A stretch of DNA of 64,000 nucleotides from Streptomyces spinoverrucosus. Its GTDB lineage: Bacteria > Actinomycetota > Actinomycetes > Streptomycetales > Streptomycetaceae. The notes beneath the pieces were generated by a model that saw only the letters and a list, made by a program, of their open reading frames with translations, was not told the DNA's origin and searched no databases. The stretch is from positions 1-64,000 of the forward strand of contig NZ_BJND01000051.1 of NCBI RefSeq assembly GCF_006539505.1, written 5' to 3'. This document shows, piece by piece, positions 34,662 through 42,470 of this stretch (positions are counted from its first letter, which is position 1; each line of letters starts with the position of its first letter). The translations under genes were made by a program, and so were the position numbers.

Positions 34662-36250
34662 GCGGCGACCACCAGACGCCGGCGCTGCTGCTGTTCAGTG
34701 CGTTCGTCGCCGTCACCCTCGGGATCACGACATGGGTGAGCCGCAACCGGCAGGGTTCGGCGGAGGAGTTCTACACGGGCGGACGGCTCTTCTCGCCCAT
34801 GGAGAATGGTTTTGCCATCGCGGGCGACTACATGTCGGCGGCCTCCTTCCTCGGCATCTCCGGGCTCATCGCACTGTTCGGCTACGACGGGATGCTGTAC
34901 GCGGTGGGCTTCCTGGTGGCCTGGCTCGTCGTTCTGCTGCTGGTCGCCGAACTGGTCCGCAACTGCGGCAGGTTCACGCTGGCCGACATCGTGGCCGCGC
35001 GAATGCGGCAGCGGCCGGTGCGGATCGCGGCGGGAACTTCCTCGGTCACCGTGTCCGTTCTGTATTTGGTGGCGCAGATGGTGGGTGCGGGCAGCCTCGT
35101 CGCGCTGCTGCTGGGCGGGACGAGCGGGGCGGCGCGGTCCTGGACGGTCATCGGCGTCGGGGCGCTGATGGTGATCTATGTGTCGTTGGGAGGGATGCGG
35201 GCCACCACGTGGATTCAGATCGTGAAGGCAGTCCTGCTGATGGGCGGGGCGATCGCCCTGACCGTGCTCGTCCTGGTGCGGTTCCACGGGGACTTCGACC
35301 AACTGCTGCGCACCGCGGCCGCACGCAGTGGCCACGGTGAGGCATTCCTCGCACCGGGACTGACGTACGGCGGGGACTGGACCGCCCGATTCGACTTCAT
35401 CAGCCTCGGGCTCGCCCTGGTGCTGGGGACGGCCGGGCTGCCGCACATCCTGTCCCGGTTCTACACCGTGCCGACCGCGCGGGCGGCGCGGCGTTCGGTG
35501 GTGTGGGCGATCGGGCTGATCGGCGGCTTCTACCTGATGACGATCGTCCTCGGGTTCGGCGCGGCCGCCATTGTCGGCCCGGGTGCGGTACGTGCGTCGA
35601 ATGCGGCCGGGAACACGGCGGTTCCGCTGCTGGCGCTCGACCTGGGCGGCGGGGCGGGTTCCACGGGAGGAACGGTTCTCTTCGCCATCGTCGCCGCCAT
35701 CGCCTTCGCCACCATCCTCGCGGTGGTCGCCGGCATCACCCTGGCCTCCTCGGCGTCCGTGGCGCACGACCTGTACGCGTCACTGCGGCGCCGGACGTCC
35801 GAGCCGCGCAGCGAGGTGACCGTGGCCCGCGCCGCCGCAGTCGGCATCGGCGTCGTCGCCATCGCCCTCGGCCTGCTCGCGCGCGACCTCAACGTCGCCT
35901 TCCTGGTGGGCCTGGCCTTCGCCGTCGCCGCGTCGGCGAATCTGCCCGTGCTGCTCTACTCACTGTTCTGGCGCGGCTTCACCACCCGCGGCGCCGTGTG
36001 GGCCGTCTACGGAGGGCTGCTCCCGGCCGTGGCGCTCGTCGCGCTGTCGCCCGTCGTGTCGGGCAGCCCCGAATCGCTCTTCCCCGGCGTCGACTTCCAG
36101 TACTTCCCGCTGCAGAACCCCGGCCTCGTCTCGATCCCCCTGGGCTTCCTGGCGGGCTGGCTCGGCACGGTCACCTCCGCGGAGACACCGGACACCGCCA
36201 AGCACGCCGAGACACAGGTGCGGGCGCTGACGGGGGCGGGAGCCGTGTAG
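34658..36250 (+). CDS. Sodium/solute symporter (SSS family, ActP/MctC-like)
   Basis: A 530-residue membrane transporter with about 13 spans. SSS signatures are seen: EEFYTGGRLFSPMENGFAIA (about 30-49), GDYMSAASFLGISG, LYLVAQMVGAGSLVALLLGG, and a conserved FISLGLALVLGTAGLPHIL (about 246-264) followed by RFYTVPTARAARRSV. ActP/MctC relatives take up acetate or other monocarboxylates with Na+ or H+. The start is GTG 34658 overlapping the DUF485 stop. A CitB/CitA two-component system is convergent, suggesting substrate-dependent control. Confidence 0.92.
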   Translation: MSGDHQTPALLLFSAFVAVTLGITTWVSRNRQGSAEEFYTGGRLFSPMENGFAIAGDYMSAASFLGISGLIALFGYDGMLYAVGFLVAWLVVLLLVAELVRNCGRFTLADIVAARMRQRPVRIAAGTSSVTVSVLYLVAQMVGAGSLVALLLGGTSGAARSWTVIGVGALMVIYVSLGGMRATTWIQIVKAVLLMGGAIALTVLVLVRFHGDFDQLLRTAAARSGHGEAFLAPGLTYGGDWTARFDFISLGLALVLGTAGLPHILSRFYTVPTARAARRSVVWAIGLIGGFYLMTIVLGFGAAAIVGPGAVRASNAAGNTAVPLLALDLGGGAGSTGGTVLFAIVAAIAFATILAVVAGITLASSASVAHDLYASLRRRTSEPRSEVTVARAAAVGIGVVAIALGLLARDLNVAFLVGLAFAVAASANLPVLLYSLFWRGFTTRGAVWAVYGGLLPAVALVALSPVVSGSPESLFPGVDFQYFPLQNPGLVSIPLGFLAGWLGTVTSAETPDTAKHAETQVRALTGAGAV

Positions 36251-36262
36251 CGGCGCCGCGGC

Positions 36263-36943
36263 TCAGGCGCGGGTCGCCCATACGTAACGGTGTTCCGGGC
36301 GGCCCGCGTCACCGTACTTGAGGGTCAGCGTGGCCCGTCCCGTGCGCTCCAGGAGCTTCAGATAGCGCTGGGCGGTCTGGCGGCTCACCCCGGTCCGTTC
36401 GGCGATCTCCTGGGCCGACAGGGGGCCTTCCGCGTTCATCAGGGACTGCCGTACGAGCTCGGCGGTCGTGGGCGAGTGCCCTTTGGGCAGGTCCGGCTCC
36501 GACGTCGCGGACAGCGCGCCGAAGATGCGGTCCACCTCCGCCTGCTCCGCCTCGCCGCCGCCGTCGAGGGTGCGACGCAGCTCGGCGTACGCCTCCAGCT
36601 TGGCGCGCAGCCCCGCGAAGGCGAACGGCTTGACCAGGTACTGCAGCGCGCCCTGCCGCATCGCCGCCTGCACCGTCGAGATGTCGCGTGCCGCCGTGAC
36701 CATGATCACATCGGTCTGGTGGCCGCGGCTGCGCATCTCCTGCACCACCGCGAGGCCGGTCTCGTCGGGCAGGTAGTGGTCCATGAGCACCAGGTCCACA
36801 TGCGGCAGCACCTCCAGCTGACGCAGCGCCTCGGCCGCGCTGTGCGCCTCCCCGGCGACATGGAAGCCCTGCACCTTCTCGACGTAGGCGGCGTTCACGC
36901 GCGCGACCCTGGTGTCGTCGTCCACGACCAGGACCTCGATCAT
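36263..36943 (-). CDS. CitB/DcuR-family response regulator
   Basis: A 226-residue regulator. The receiver domain (1-125) has the acidic pair VVDDD, phospho-acceptor Asp in LVLMDHYLPD (about 54), Thr in MVTAARD (about 82) and Lys in YLVKPFAF (about 104). The C-terminal winged helix (LSAQEIAERTGVSRQTAQRY, about 180-200) is of the CitB type. It overlaps the kinase stop by 4 bp (ATGA), and GAGGAG precedes ATG 36943. The convergent SSS symporter ends 13 bp away, so the pair probably regulates organic-acid uptake. Confidence 0.94.
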   Translation of the reverse strand: MIEVLVVDDDTRVARVNAAYVEKVQGFHVAGEAHSAAEALRQLEVLPHVDLVLMDHYLPDETGLAVVQEMRSRGHQTDVIMVTAARDISTVQAAMRQGALQYLVKPFAFAGLRAKLEAYAELRRTLDGGGEAEQAEVDRIFGALSATSEPDLPKGHSPTTAELVRQSLMNAEGPLSAQEIAERTGVSRQTAQRYLKLLERTGRATLTLKYGDAGRPEHRYVWATRA

Positions 36944-38613
36944 CGCGACTCCTCCTCGGCTGCCTGCTGAGCCGACGGCACGGTGAGGACCGGTTCCACG
37001 CCCGGTTCGGCCAGGGCGTCGGGGAGGACGACGGTGAACTCCGCGCCGCCACCGGCGGCTTCGCCGACCGTCGCGGTCCCGCCCTGCCGTTCCGCCAGCC
37101 GGCGCACCATCGCGAGCCCTATGCCGCGCTCCCGGTGTGCGGGCGGCTTCTTGGTGGACCACCCGTCGGTGAAGATCAACTCCCGTAGCTCCACGGGGAT
37201 TCCGGGACCGGTGTCCCGTACCGCGAGCACGGCGGTACGACCCTTGGTGTACAACTCGACCTCCACGCGCGCGTGCGGTGTGCCCGCGGCGGCGTCCAGC
37301 GCGTTGTCCACCAGGTTGCCCACGATGGTGACGAGCCCCCGGGCGTCGACCAGGCGGTCCGGGAGGCTCGTGCGGCCCGACAGGCGCAGGGCGACGCCCC
37401 GCTCGGCCGCGACGGTCGCCTTGCCGACCAGTAGCGCGGCGAGCAGCGGGTCCTGGATCTTCTCGGTGACCTGTTCCGCGGTGGCCCGGTGATCGCCGAC
37501 CACCTCGCCCACGAACTCCACCGCGTCGTCGTACATCTCCAGCTCCAGCAGCCCCAGGAGCGTGTGTATCCGGTTGGCGTGCTCGTGGTCCTGGGCGCGC
37601 AGGGCGTCGATCAGGCCGCGGGTCGAGTCCAGCTCCCGGCCGAGCTGCTCCAGCTCGGTGCGGTCGCGCAGGGTGGCGACGGCGCCGCCGTCGTCGGTGG
37701 GCATGCGGTTGGCGACCAGGACGCGCTGGCCGCGGACCGTGAGCAGGTCGGTGCCGGTCACGCGGCCGGCCAGGACGTCGGCCGTACGTCCCTCGCCGAG
37801 TGCCTCGTCGGGGGAGCGGCCCACGGCCTCGTGCCCGATGCCCAGCAGGCGCTGCGCCTCGTCGTTGAGCAGCCGGACCCGGCCCGTGCGGTCCAGCGCG
37901 ACGACGCCCTCCCGGATGCCGTGCAGCATCGCCTCGCGCTCGGCGAGCAGGCCCGCGATGTCGGAGAACGCCAGGTCCCGGGTCTGCCGCTGCACCCGCC
38001 GGGAGATCAGCCAGGCGGCCAGCGCACCGACGGCCAGGGCGCCGCCGGCGTAGGCCAGCAGCTCCGGGATCGCGTGGATCAGCAGGGCGCGGACACTGTC
38101 GTACGCGATCCCGACCGAGACCGCCCCGACGATCTCCCCGTCGGCGTCCCGCAGCGGCACCTTCCCGCGCGCGGAGCGGCCCAGGGTGCCCTCGTCGATC
38201 TCCATGACCTCCTGGCCGGAGAGCGCGTCGCTGGGGTCCGTCGAGACGTGCTTTCCGATCTGCGACGGCTCGGTGTGCGACCAGCGCACGCCCCGGCGGT
38301 CCATCACCACGACGTACTCGGCCTGCGTGGCCTGCCGGATCCGCTCCGCCTCCCGCTGGACGGGGCCGTCGGCTGTGGCGGGCGTGGTGCGGAGTTCCTC
38401 GGCGAGCTGCGGCTGCGCCGCGGTGGTCTGCGCGATGGCGAGCGCGCGCCGCATCGCCTGGTCGTCCAGCTGATCGCTCAAAGGTGCGAGGAACAGCCCG
38501 GTCGCGAGCACCGCGACTCCCGCGGCGATCGCCACCTGCATCATCAGCACCTGCGAGAACACCCGGCGTGGCAGACCGAGGCGCAGGCGGCGTGCGGGGG
38601 GAGTGGAGCTCAT
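36940..38613 (-). CDS. CitA/DcuS-family sensor histidine kinase
   Basis: A 557-residue membrane kinase. TM1 is at about 22-42 (VLMMQVAIAAGVAVLATGLF). A periplasmic PDC-type sensor domain (about 43-180, including GKVPLRDADGEIVGAVSVGI) ends at TM2 (LLAYAGGALAVGALAAWLI). A PAS domain (AMLHGIREGVVALDRTGRV) is followed by the dimer/His region DHEHANRIHTLLGLLELEMY, with the phospho-His in QDHEHANR. The ATPase boxes are NLVDNALDAA (N box), DTGPGIP (G1) and GIGLAMVRRL (G2). The start ATG 38613 is 7 nt after TACCTT (leaderless). The ligand is probably a carboxylate. Confidence 0.93.
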   Translation of the reverse strand: MSSTPPARRLRLGLPRRVFSQVLMMQVAIAAGVAVLATGLFLAPLSDQLDDQAMRRALAIAQTTAAQPQLAEELRTTPATADGPVQREAERIRQATQAEYVVVMDRRGVRWSHTEPSQIGKHVSTDPSDALSGQEVMEIDEGTLGRSARGKVPLRDADGEIVGAVSVGIAYDSVRALLIHAIPELLAYAGGALAVGALAAWLISRRVQRQTRDLAFSDIAGLLAEREAMLHGIREGVVALDRTGRVRLLNDEAQRLLGIGHEAVGRSPDEALGEGRTADVLAGRVTGTDLLTVRGQRVLVANRMPTDDGGAVATLRDRTELEQLGRELDSTRGLIDALRAQDHEHANRIHTLLGLLELEMYDDAVEFVGEVVGDHRATAEQVTEKIQDPLLAALLVGKATVAAERGVALRLSGRTSLPDRLVDARGLVTIVGNLVDNALDAAAGTPHARVEVELYTKGRTAVLAVRDTGPGIPVELRELIFTDGWSTKKPPAHRERGIGLAMVRRLAERQGGTATVGEAAGGGAEFTVVLPDALAEPGVEPVLTVPSAQQAAEEESR

Positions 38614-38632
38614 ACCCACGAAGGTACGTGGG
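38614..38632 (-). promoter_or_regulatory. Leaderless promoter with inverted repeat, kinase gene
   Basis: On the minus strand TACCTT (38621-38626) is 7 nt before the start codon, flanked by CCCACG/CGTGGG arms (38615-38620 and 38627-38632). The -10 hexamer is thus the loop of an inverted repeat, a plausible operator. Confidence 0.45.
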
Positions 38633-38702
38633 GGAGCGGGGTGTGCCGTAGAGGGGTGGGCTGGATCTCCTGGCGGGAGCCGGTGCCCCACGCCGGGCGG
38701 CG

Positions 38703-39662
38703 TCAGCTCGCGAGTGACGCCGGCCTGAGTTCGCGTACCGCCACGACGTCCATCCGTGCCGGGGCGCCCAGGATCGACGTGCCGCAGCTCTCCGCGCGCG
38801 GGGGCAGCGACGCACCCTGGGCGACGATCACGCGCCAATGGCGGCCGTCCGCATGGGCGACGATCACCTCCCAGCGCGGTGCGGCGCCGTCCGTCCGTAC
38901 GGCGATCTCGGTCCGTACGACGCTCAGCGCGTCCGCCGCGTACTCGCCGACCGCCGTGCGCACGGCCAGCTCGGCCGCCTGACCGGGTCGCTCCCAGGCC
39001 GAGCGGCCGCGGCACCCCTCCAGGACGATCCGGCCCTCCTGGACGCCGTGCAGGACGTCCTTGATGGTGTGGGCCTCGGCGCGGCCGTACGCGTAGCCGT
39101 GCGGCAGCACGAGCACCGTCGGCGAGAAGCGATGACCCCCCAAATGGGTGACCTCCCAGATGCCTCCCAGCCCGGATGCGGCGAGCTCGGTCGCCAGTGG
39201 GCGGCCGAGGAGGGCGCAGCAGCGGTCGCGCTTGCCGTTGGTGCAGACGAGGGCGAGCGGAGCACCGGTGTGGGGGCGGCCCTGCATCGTGGCGTCGAAG
39301 GTGTGGTGGTCACCCATGCCGAGGGCCGTGAAGTCGAGGCCGAGCAGCTGCGACGGGTCGTCGGTCGTGGCGGCGTGGACCCACGCGTTGCCGGGCATGG
39401 TGTGCGCCGCGTACACCTGGCGTACCGCGGGCCTGCCGCAGTCGGCGTGGCGCCCGGGGCGGCGGATGAGCGCGACGCGTACGCCCGTGCCCTTCGCGGC
39501 CGCTTCCAGGGCCCGGCCCAGCGCGGGGTCCAGATGGCTCGAAGTGAGCGCCTTGGCGCCCCACGGACCCGGCTGTTCCACCAGGAGCCAGGTCCTGGCG
39601 TTCGCAGCGGTTCCGGAAACGGGCTCGTCAAGGTCCCGCGAGACGGTTGCACACCTACTCAC
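38703..39662 (-). CDS. Sucrase/ferredoxin-like protein
   Basis: A 319-residue protein of the sucrase/ferredoxin-like family, a thioredoxin-like fold that can hold a 2Fe-2S cluster. Possible cluster Cys are in LVCTNGKRDRCCALLG (about 140-155) with HLGGHRFSPTVLVLPHG following (HxxGHRF, about 178-194). The N-terminal part has the WLLVEQPGPWGAKAL motif. Function is unknown, possibly iron or electron transfer. The start is GTG 39662, 7 nt after a -10 that lies inside an iron box, so expression is expected to rise on iron limitation. Confidence 0.88.
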   Translation of the reverse strand: MSRCATVSRDLDEPVSGTAANARTWLLVEQPGPWGAKALTSSHLDPALGRALEAAAKGTGVRVALIRRPGRHADCGRPAVRQVYAAHTMPGNAWVHAATTDDPSQLLGLDFTALGMGDHHTFDATMQGRPHTGAPLALVCTNGKRDRCCALLGRPLATELAASGLGGIWEVTHLGGHRFSPTVLVLPHGYAYGRAEAHTIKDVLHGVQEGRIVLEGCRGRSAWERPGQAAELAVRTAVGEYAADALSVVRTEIAVRTDGAAPRWEVIVAHADGRHWRVIVAQGASLPPRAESCGTSILGAPARMDVVAVRELRPASLAS

Positions 39663-39663
39663 A

Positions 39664-39682
39664 GAGGTGAGCCTAACCTGAC
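39664..39682 (-). promoter_or_regulatory. DmdR1/IdeR-type iron box over a leaderless promoter
   Basis: On the minus strand TCAGGTTAGGCTCACCT (39665-39681) closely fits the iron box TTAGGTTAGGCTAACCTAA. The same bases carry TAGGCT (39670-39675), the -10 placed 7 nt before GTG 39662, so an iron-loaded repressor would block polymerase directly. Confidence 0.75.
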
Positions 39683-39716
39683 TTCGTCCACGGTGACTTC
39701 CGGACGTCCCCGTGTC

Positions 39717-40973
39717 CTACCCCGGCAGGGGCTGCGGCGGCCGCGGGCCCACGTACTGGCCGCTGGGGCGCATCCGCAGGGGCCGCTCGCCGTACTCCTC
39801 CAGGGCGTGGGCGATCCAGCCCGCCGTACGGGCCACCGCGAAGATCGTCTCGCCTGCAGTGGCGGGCATCCCGCAGGACGCGGTGAGCACGGCGAGCGCC
39901 AGGTCGACGTTGGCGTGGAGCGGGGTGTGCCGGGCGGCCGTGGCCACGACGTCCCGGGCGGCGGCCAGGGCGGGCTCGGCGTCGGGCACCTCCTCCAGGA
40001 GGGCGAACAAGGCACGCGCGCGTGGGTCCTCACCGGCGTACAGCTGGTGGCCGAGGCCCGGGATACGGCGGCCGGCCCGCAGCTCCGCCGCGATCACGGG
40101 CGCCGCGTCGCCCTGCTCCAGTACCTCCATGAGCATCCGGTGGGCGAGCCCGCTGGCCGCGCCGTGCAGCGGGCCCTCGATCACGCCGAGCCCGGCCGAG
40201 ACGGCCGCGTAGGCGTGCGCCCGGGCGGAGGCCGCGACGCGCACCGCGAGCGTCGAGGCGGCCAGGTCGTGGTCGACGAGCAGGCCGAGCGCCGTGTCCA
40301 GGGCGCGCAGCGAGGCCTCGTCGGGATCGCGCCCGCTGAGCCGCCCCCAGAGGCGCTGGGCCAGGGGGCCCTCGTCGCGGTGGGTGTACCGCACCGGGGG
40401 CAGGGCGGCGACGAGGGTGGGGATGAGCACGCGCGCGGTGCCCAGGACGGCCTCCTCGGAGAGGTCGAAACGCAGCGGGTCCGCGCTGGCGGCGGCGACC
40501 GCGGCGACGCGCAGCCGGTCGGTGGGGGCGCTGTGCTCGGGCAGGGCGTCGACCGCGCGCCGGGCGACGGCGACGGAGTCCTTGGGCGCTGTGAAAGTGA
40601 TCCCGGGGCGCAGTTGACCGGTCCACAGCCACTCGGCGATCTCCTCGTAGCTGTGACGCGCGGCCAGGTCGGTCGCGTCGACGCCCCGGAAGTAGTACCG
40701 GTCCTTGTCGATCAACGTGATGCGGGTGCGTACGGCCATGTCGGTGCCCGGGGCCGAACTGCCGCCGCTTTCCCGCCTGTTGCGCCGCGCGAGCGCCTCA
40801 ACCTCCTCGGCGTCGAAGGTGCTGCCCCGGCCGCCGGGCGTGCGGTGGCTGCTGAGCTGGCCCCGGCTCACGTAGGCGTACACGGTCTCCGCCTTCACGC
40901 CGAGCAGCTCGGCGGCCTCCTTGGTGCTCAGCCGCCGCCCCGGTGGGACGGGGCCGGGTTCTTGATCGCGCAT
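39717..40973 (-). CDS. Citrate synthase-like protein with N-terminal helix-turn-helix
   Basis: A 418-residue protein. Residues 10-55 form a MerR/excisionase-type helix-turn-helix (RLSTKEAAELLGVKAETVYA, YVSRGQLSSHRTPGG). Residues about 80-418 are citrate-synthase fold: YYFRGVDATDLAARHSYEEI, VIEGPLHGAASGLAHRML (first catalytic His), PGLGHQLYAGEDPRAR (second His), HANVDLALAVLTASCGMP (Asp). Such fusions are known in actinomycetes; whether this enzyme makes citrate or is a regulator is open. Start ATG 40973 is 7 nt after TACGGT. It is divergent from the second citrate synthase. Confidence 0.88.
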   Translation of the reverse strand: MRDQEPGPVPPGRRLSTKEAAELLGVKAETVYAYVSRGQLSSHRTPGGRGSTFDAEEVEALARRNRRESGGSSAPGTDMAVRTRITLIDKDRYYFRGVDATDLAARHSYEEIAEWLWTGQLRPGITFTAPKDSVAVARRAVDALPEHSAPTDRLRVAAVAAASADPLRFDLSEEAVLGTARVLIPTLVAALPPVRYTHRDEGPLAQRLWGRLSGRDPDEASLRALDTALGLLVDHDLAASTLAVRVAASARAHAYAAVSAGLGVIEGPLHGAASGLAHRMLMEVLEQGDAAPVIAAELRAGRRIPGLGHQLYAGEDPRARALFALLEEVPDAEPALAAARDVVATAARHTPLHANVDLALAVLTASCGMPATAGETIFAVARTAGWIAHALEEYGERPLRMRPSGQYVGPRPPQPLPG

Positions 40974-40980
40974 GGGGGTC

Positions 40981-40986
40981 ACCGTA
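40981..40986 (-). promoter_or_regulatory. -10 element TACGGT, leaderless start
   Basis: Minus-strand TACGGT is 7 nt before ATG 40973 with no ribosome site between. Confidence 0.5.
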
Positions 40987-41003
40987 ACGGCCTGGACGAC
41001 ACA

Positions 41004-41051
41004 TTGACTCAATCAATATTGACAGAGATCTAGTCAACCATGGACAGTCAA
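41004..41051. promoter_or_regulatory. TTGAC/GTCAA cluster between the citrate synthases
   Basis: Four pentamers lie in 48 bp: TTGAC at 41004-41008 and 41019-41023, GTCAA at 41033-41037 and 41047-41051. The inner pair forms TTGACAGAGATCTAGTCAA. The region is A+T-rich relative to the window and must hold the promoter of 41073. It may bind the helix-turn-helix of the divergent protein; this is inference. Confidence 0.55.
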
Positions 41052-41072
41052 ATCAAGTCCAGGGAGGAAATC

Positions 41073-42239
41073 ATGTCCGTCAATAGGTCCGCATCAACTC
41101 CTGTCGACGTGCCGCGGGGACTCGCGGGCGTCGTCGTGACCGACACCGAGATCGGTGATGTACGGGGTCTTGAGGGCTTCTACCACTACCGTCAGTACTC
41201 GGCCGTCGAACTCGCCCAGACCCGCACCTTCGAGGACGTCTGGCATCTCCTGGTCCACGGCGAACTGCCGGACACCGCGAGCGCGGCCGCCTTCGCCGCC
41301 GAGACCGCGGCACTGCGGCGGCTGCCCGACCAGGTGTCGGCGGCGCTGCCCGCCATCGCGGCGGCCGGCGGCCGCTCCGGCCCGCTCGCCGGGCTGCGCA
41401 CGGCGCTGTCGCTGCTGGGTGCCGCGCAAGGCTTCCGCCCGCTGTACGACATCGACGCGGACCGGCGGCGCGAGGACACGCTCGTGGCGACCGCGGCCGT
41501 ACCGACCGTGCTCACCTCGCTGCACCGGCTGGGGAAGGGGTTGGCTCCGGTGCCGCCGCGCGAGGACCTGTCGTACGCGGCGAACTATCTGTACATGTTG
41601 ACGGGCGAGGAGCCGGATCCGCGGCGTGCCCGTGCCGTCGAGCAATACCTGATCTCAACCATTGATCACGGATTCAATGCATCAACGTTCACGGCGCGGG
41701 TCATCGCGTCCACCGGCGCCGACGTGGCCGCGTGCCTCGTAGGTGCGGTCGGTGCGCTCTCGGGGCCGCTGCACGGGGGCGCCCCGAGCCGGGCCCTGGA
41801 CACCCTGGACGCGATCGGCACGGTGGACCGCATCGACCCCTGGATCCGGGAACGCGTCCTCGCCGGCGACCGCATCATGGGCTTCGGCCACCCCGTCTAC
41901 CGCACGGAGGACCCGCGCTCCCGCATGCTGCGCGGCATCGCCCAGGAGTTCGGCGGGCCGCTGGTCGACTTCGCGATGGAGGTCGAGCGCCGGGTGGAGG
42001 CGATCCTCGCCGAGCTCAAGCCCGGCCGCGAACTGCACACCAACGTCGAGTTCTACGCCGGCGTGGTCATGGAACTGTGCGGCCTGCCCCGCGAGATGTT
42101 CACCCCGACCTTCGCCGCGGCCCGGGTGGTCGGCTGGAGCGCCAACATCCTGGAGCAGTCCCTGGACTCGAAGATCATCCGCCCGGCGGCGCGGTATGTG
42201 GGGCCGGAGCCGCGGAGGGCGGTGCCGGAGATGGCCTGA
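41073..42239 (+). CDS. Citrate synthase family protein
   Basis: A 388-residue citrate/2-methylcitrate synthase-type enzyme condensing an acyl-CoA with oxaloacetate. Visible are GDVRGLEGFYHYRQYSAVELA, SGPLHGGAPSRALDTL (first catalytic His), IMGFGHPVYRTEDPRSRML (second His and Arg) and LHTNVEFYAGVVMELCGLP. Classical enzymes have NVDFY, so the general-base Asp is Glu here. The start is ATG 41073 with AGGGAGG 5 nt upstream; ATG 41040 lies in the operator cluster. It is divergent from the HTH-fused paralogue. Confidence 0.92.
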   Translation: MSVNRSASTPVDVPRGLAGVVVTDTEIGDVRGLEGFYHYRQYSAVELAQTRTFEDVWHLLVHGELPDTASAAAFAAETAALRRLPDQVSAALPAIAAAGGRSGPLAGLRTALSLLGAAQGFRPLYDIDADRRREDTLVATAAVPTVLTSLHRLGKGLAPVPPREDLSYAANYLYMLTGEEPDPRRARAVEQYLISTIDHGFNASTFTARVIASTGADVAACLVGAVGALSGPLHGGAPSRALDTLDAIGTVDRIDPWIRERVLAGDRIMGFGHPVYRTEDPRSRMLRGIAQEFGGPLVDFAMEVERRVEAILAELKPGRELHTNVEFYAGVVMELCGLPREMFTPTFAAARVVGWSANILEQSLDSKIIRPAARYVGPEPRRAVPEMA

Positions 42240-42470
42240 CGTCAGGACGCGCCTGCAGGGCCGCCGTACGACGACCGTTCCGGCAATGGCAGCTGGCAGC
42301 CGCCTCTCTTGGCGCAGTTGGCAATTGACCACTTGGTCATGCGCCCGGTGGCTCGCAGCTCGTTCACTTCGCGGAGATTCCGCGTGCTCGTATCCTGGCC
42401 CGGCATGCAAGTTCCGTAGGTGCGCCGGGTTGTGAACCGGTGTGCGCGTCGGTGTGAGAGAGGTCGCACG
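42240..42470. other. Intergenic region with palindrome and possible small ORF
   Basis: 231 bp. It contains the palindrome TGACCACTTGGTCA (42326-42339, 6-bp arms). On the minus strand is a 54-codon frame (42242-42406) starting MPGQDTSTRN with TGRMTKWSIANC inside. Third-position G+C of that frame is about 80%, lower than true genes here. The cobW ribosome site GAGAGAGG is at about 42453. Confidence 0.4.
42242..42406 (-). CDS. Candidate small protein, 54 residues
   Basis: ATG 42406 is preceded by GGAA five bases upstream, and TACGGA, nearly a -10 hexamer, lies 6 nt before it. The peptide has two Cys (ANCAKRGGCQLPLP) and ends SSYGGPAGAS. No homologue is recognised. It might be a real small gene or chance; conservation would decide. 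Confidence 0.3.
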   Translation of the reverse strand: MPGQDTSTRNLREVNELRATGRMTKWSIANCAKRGGCQLPLPERSSYGGPAGAS

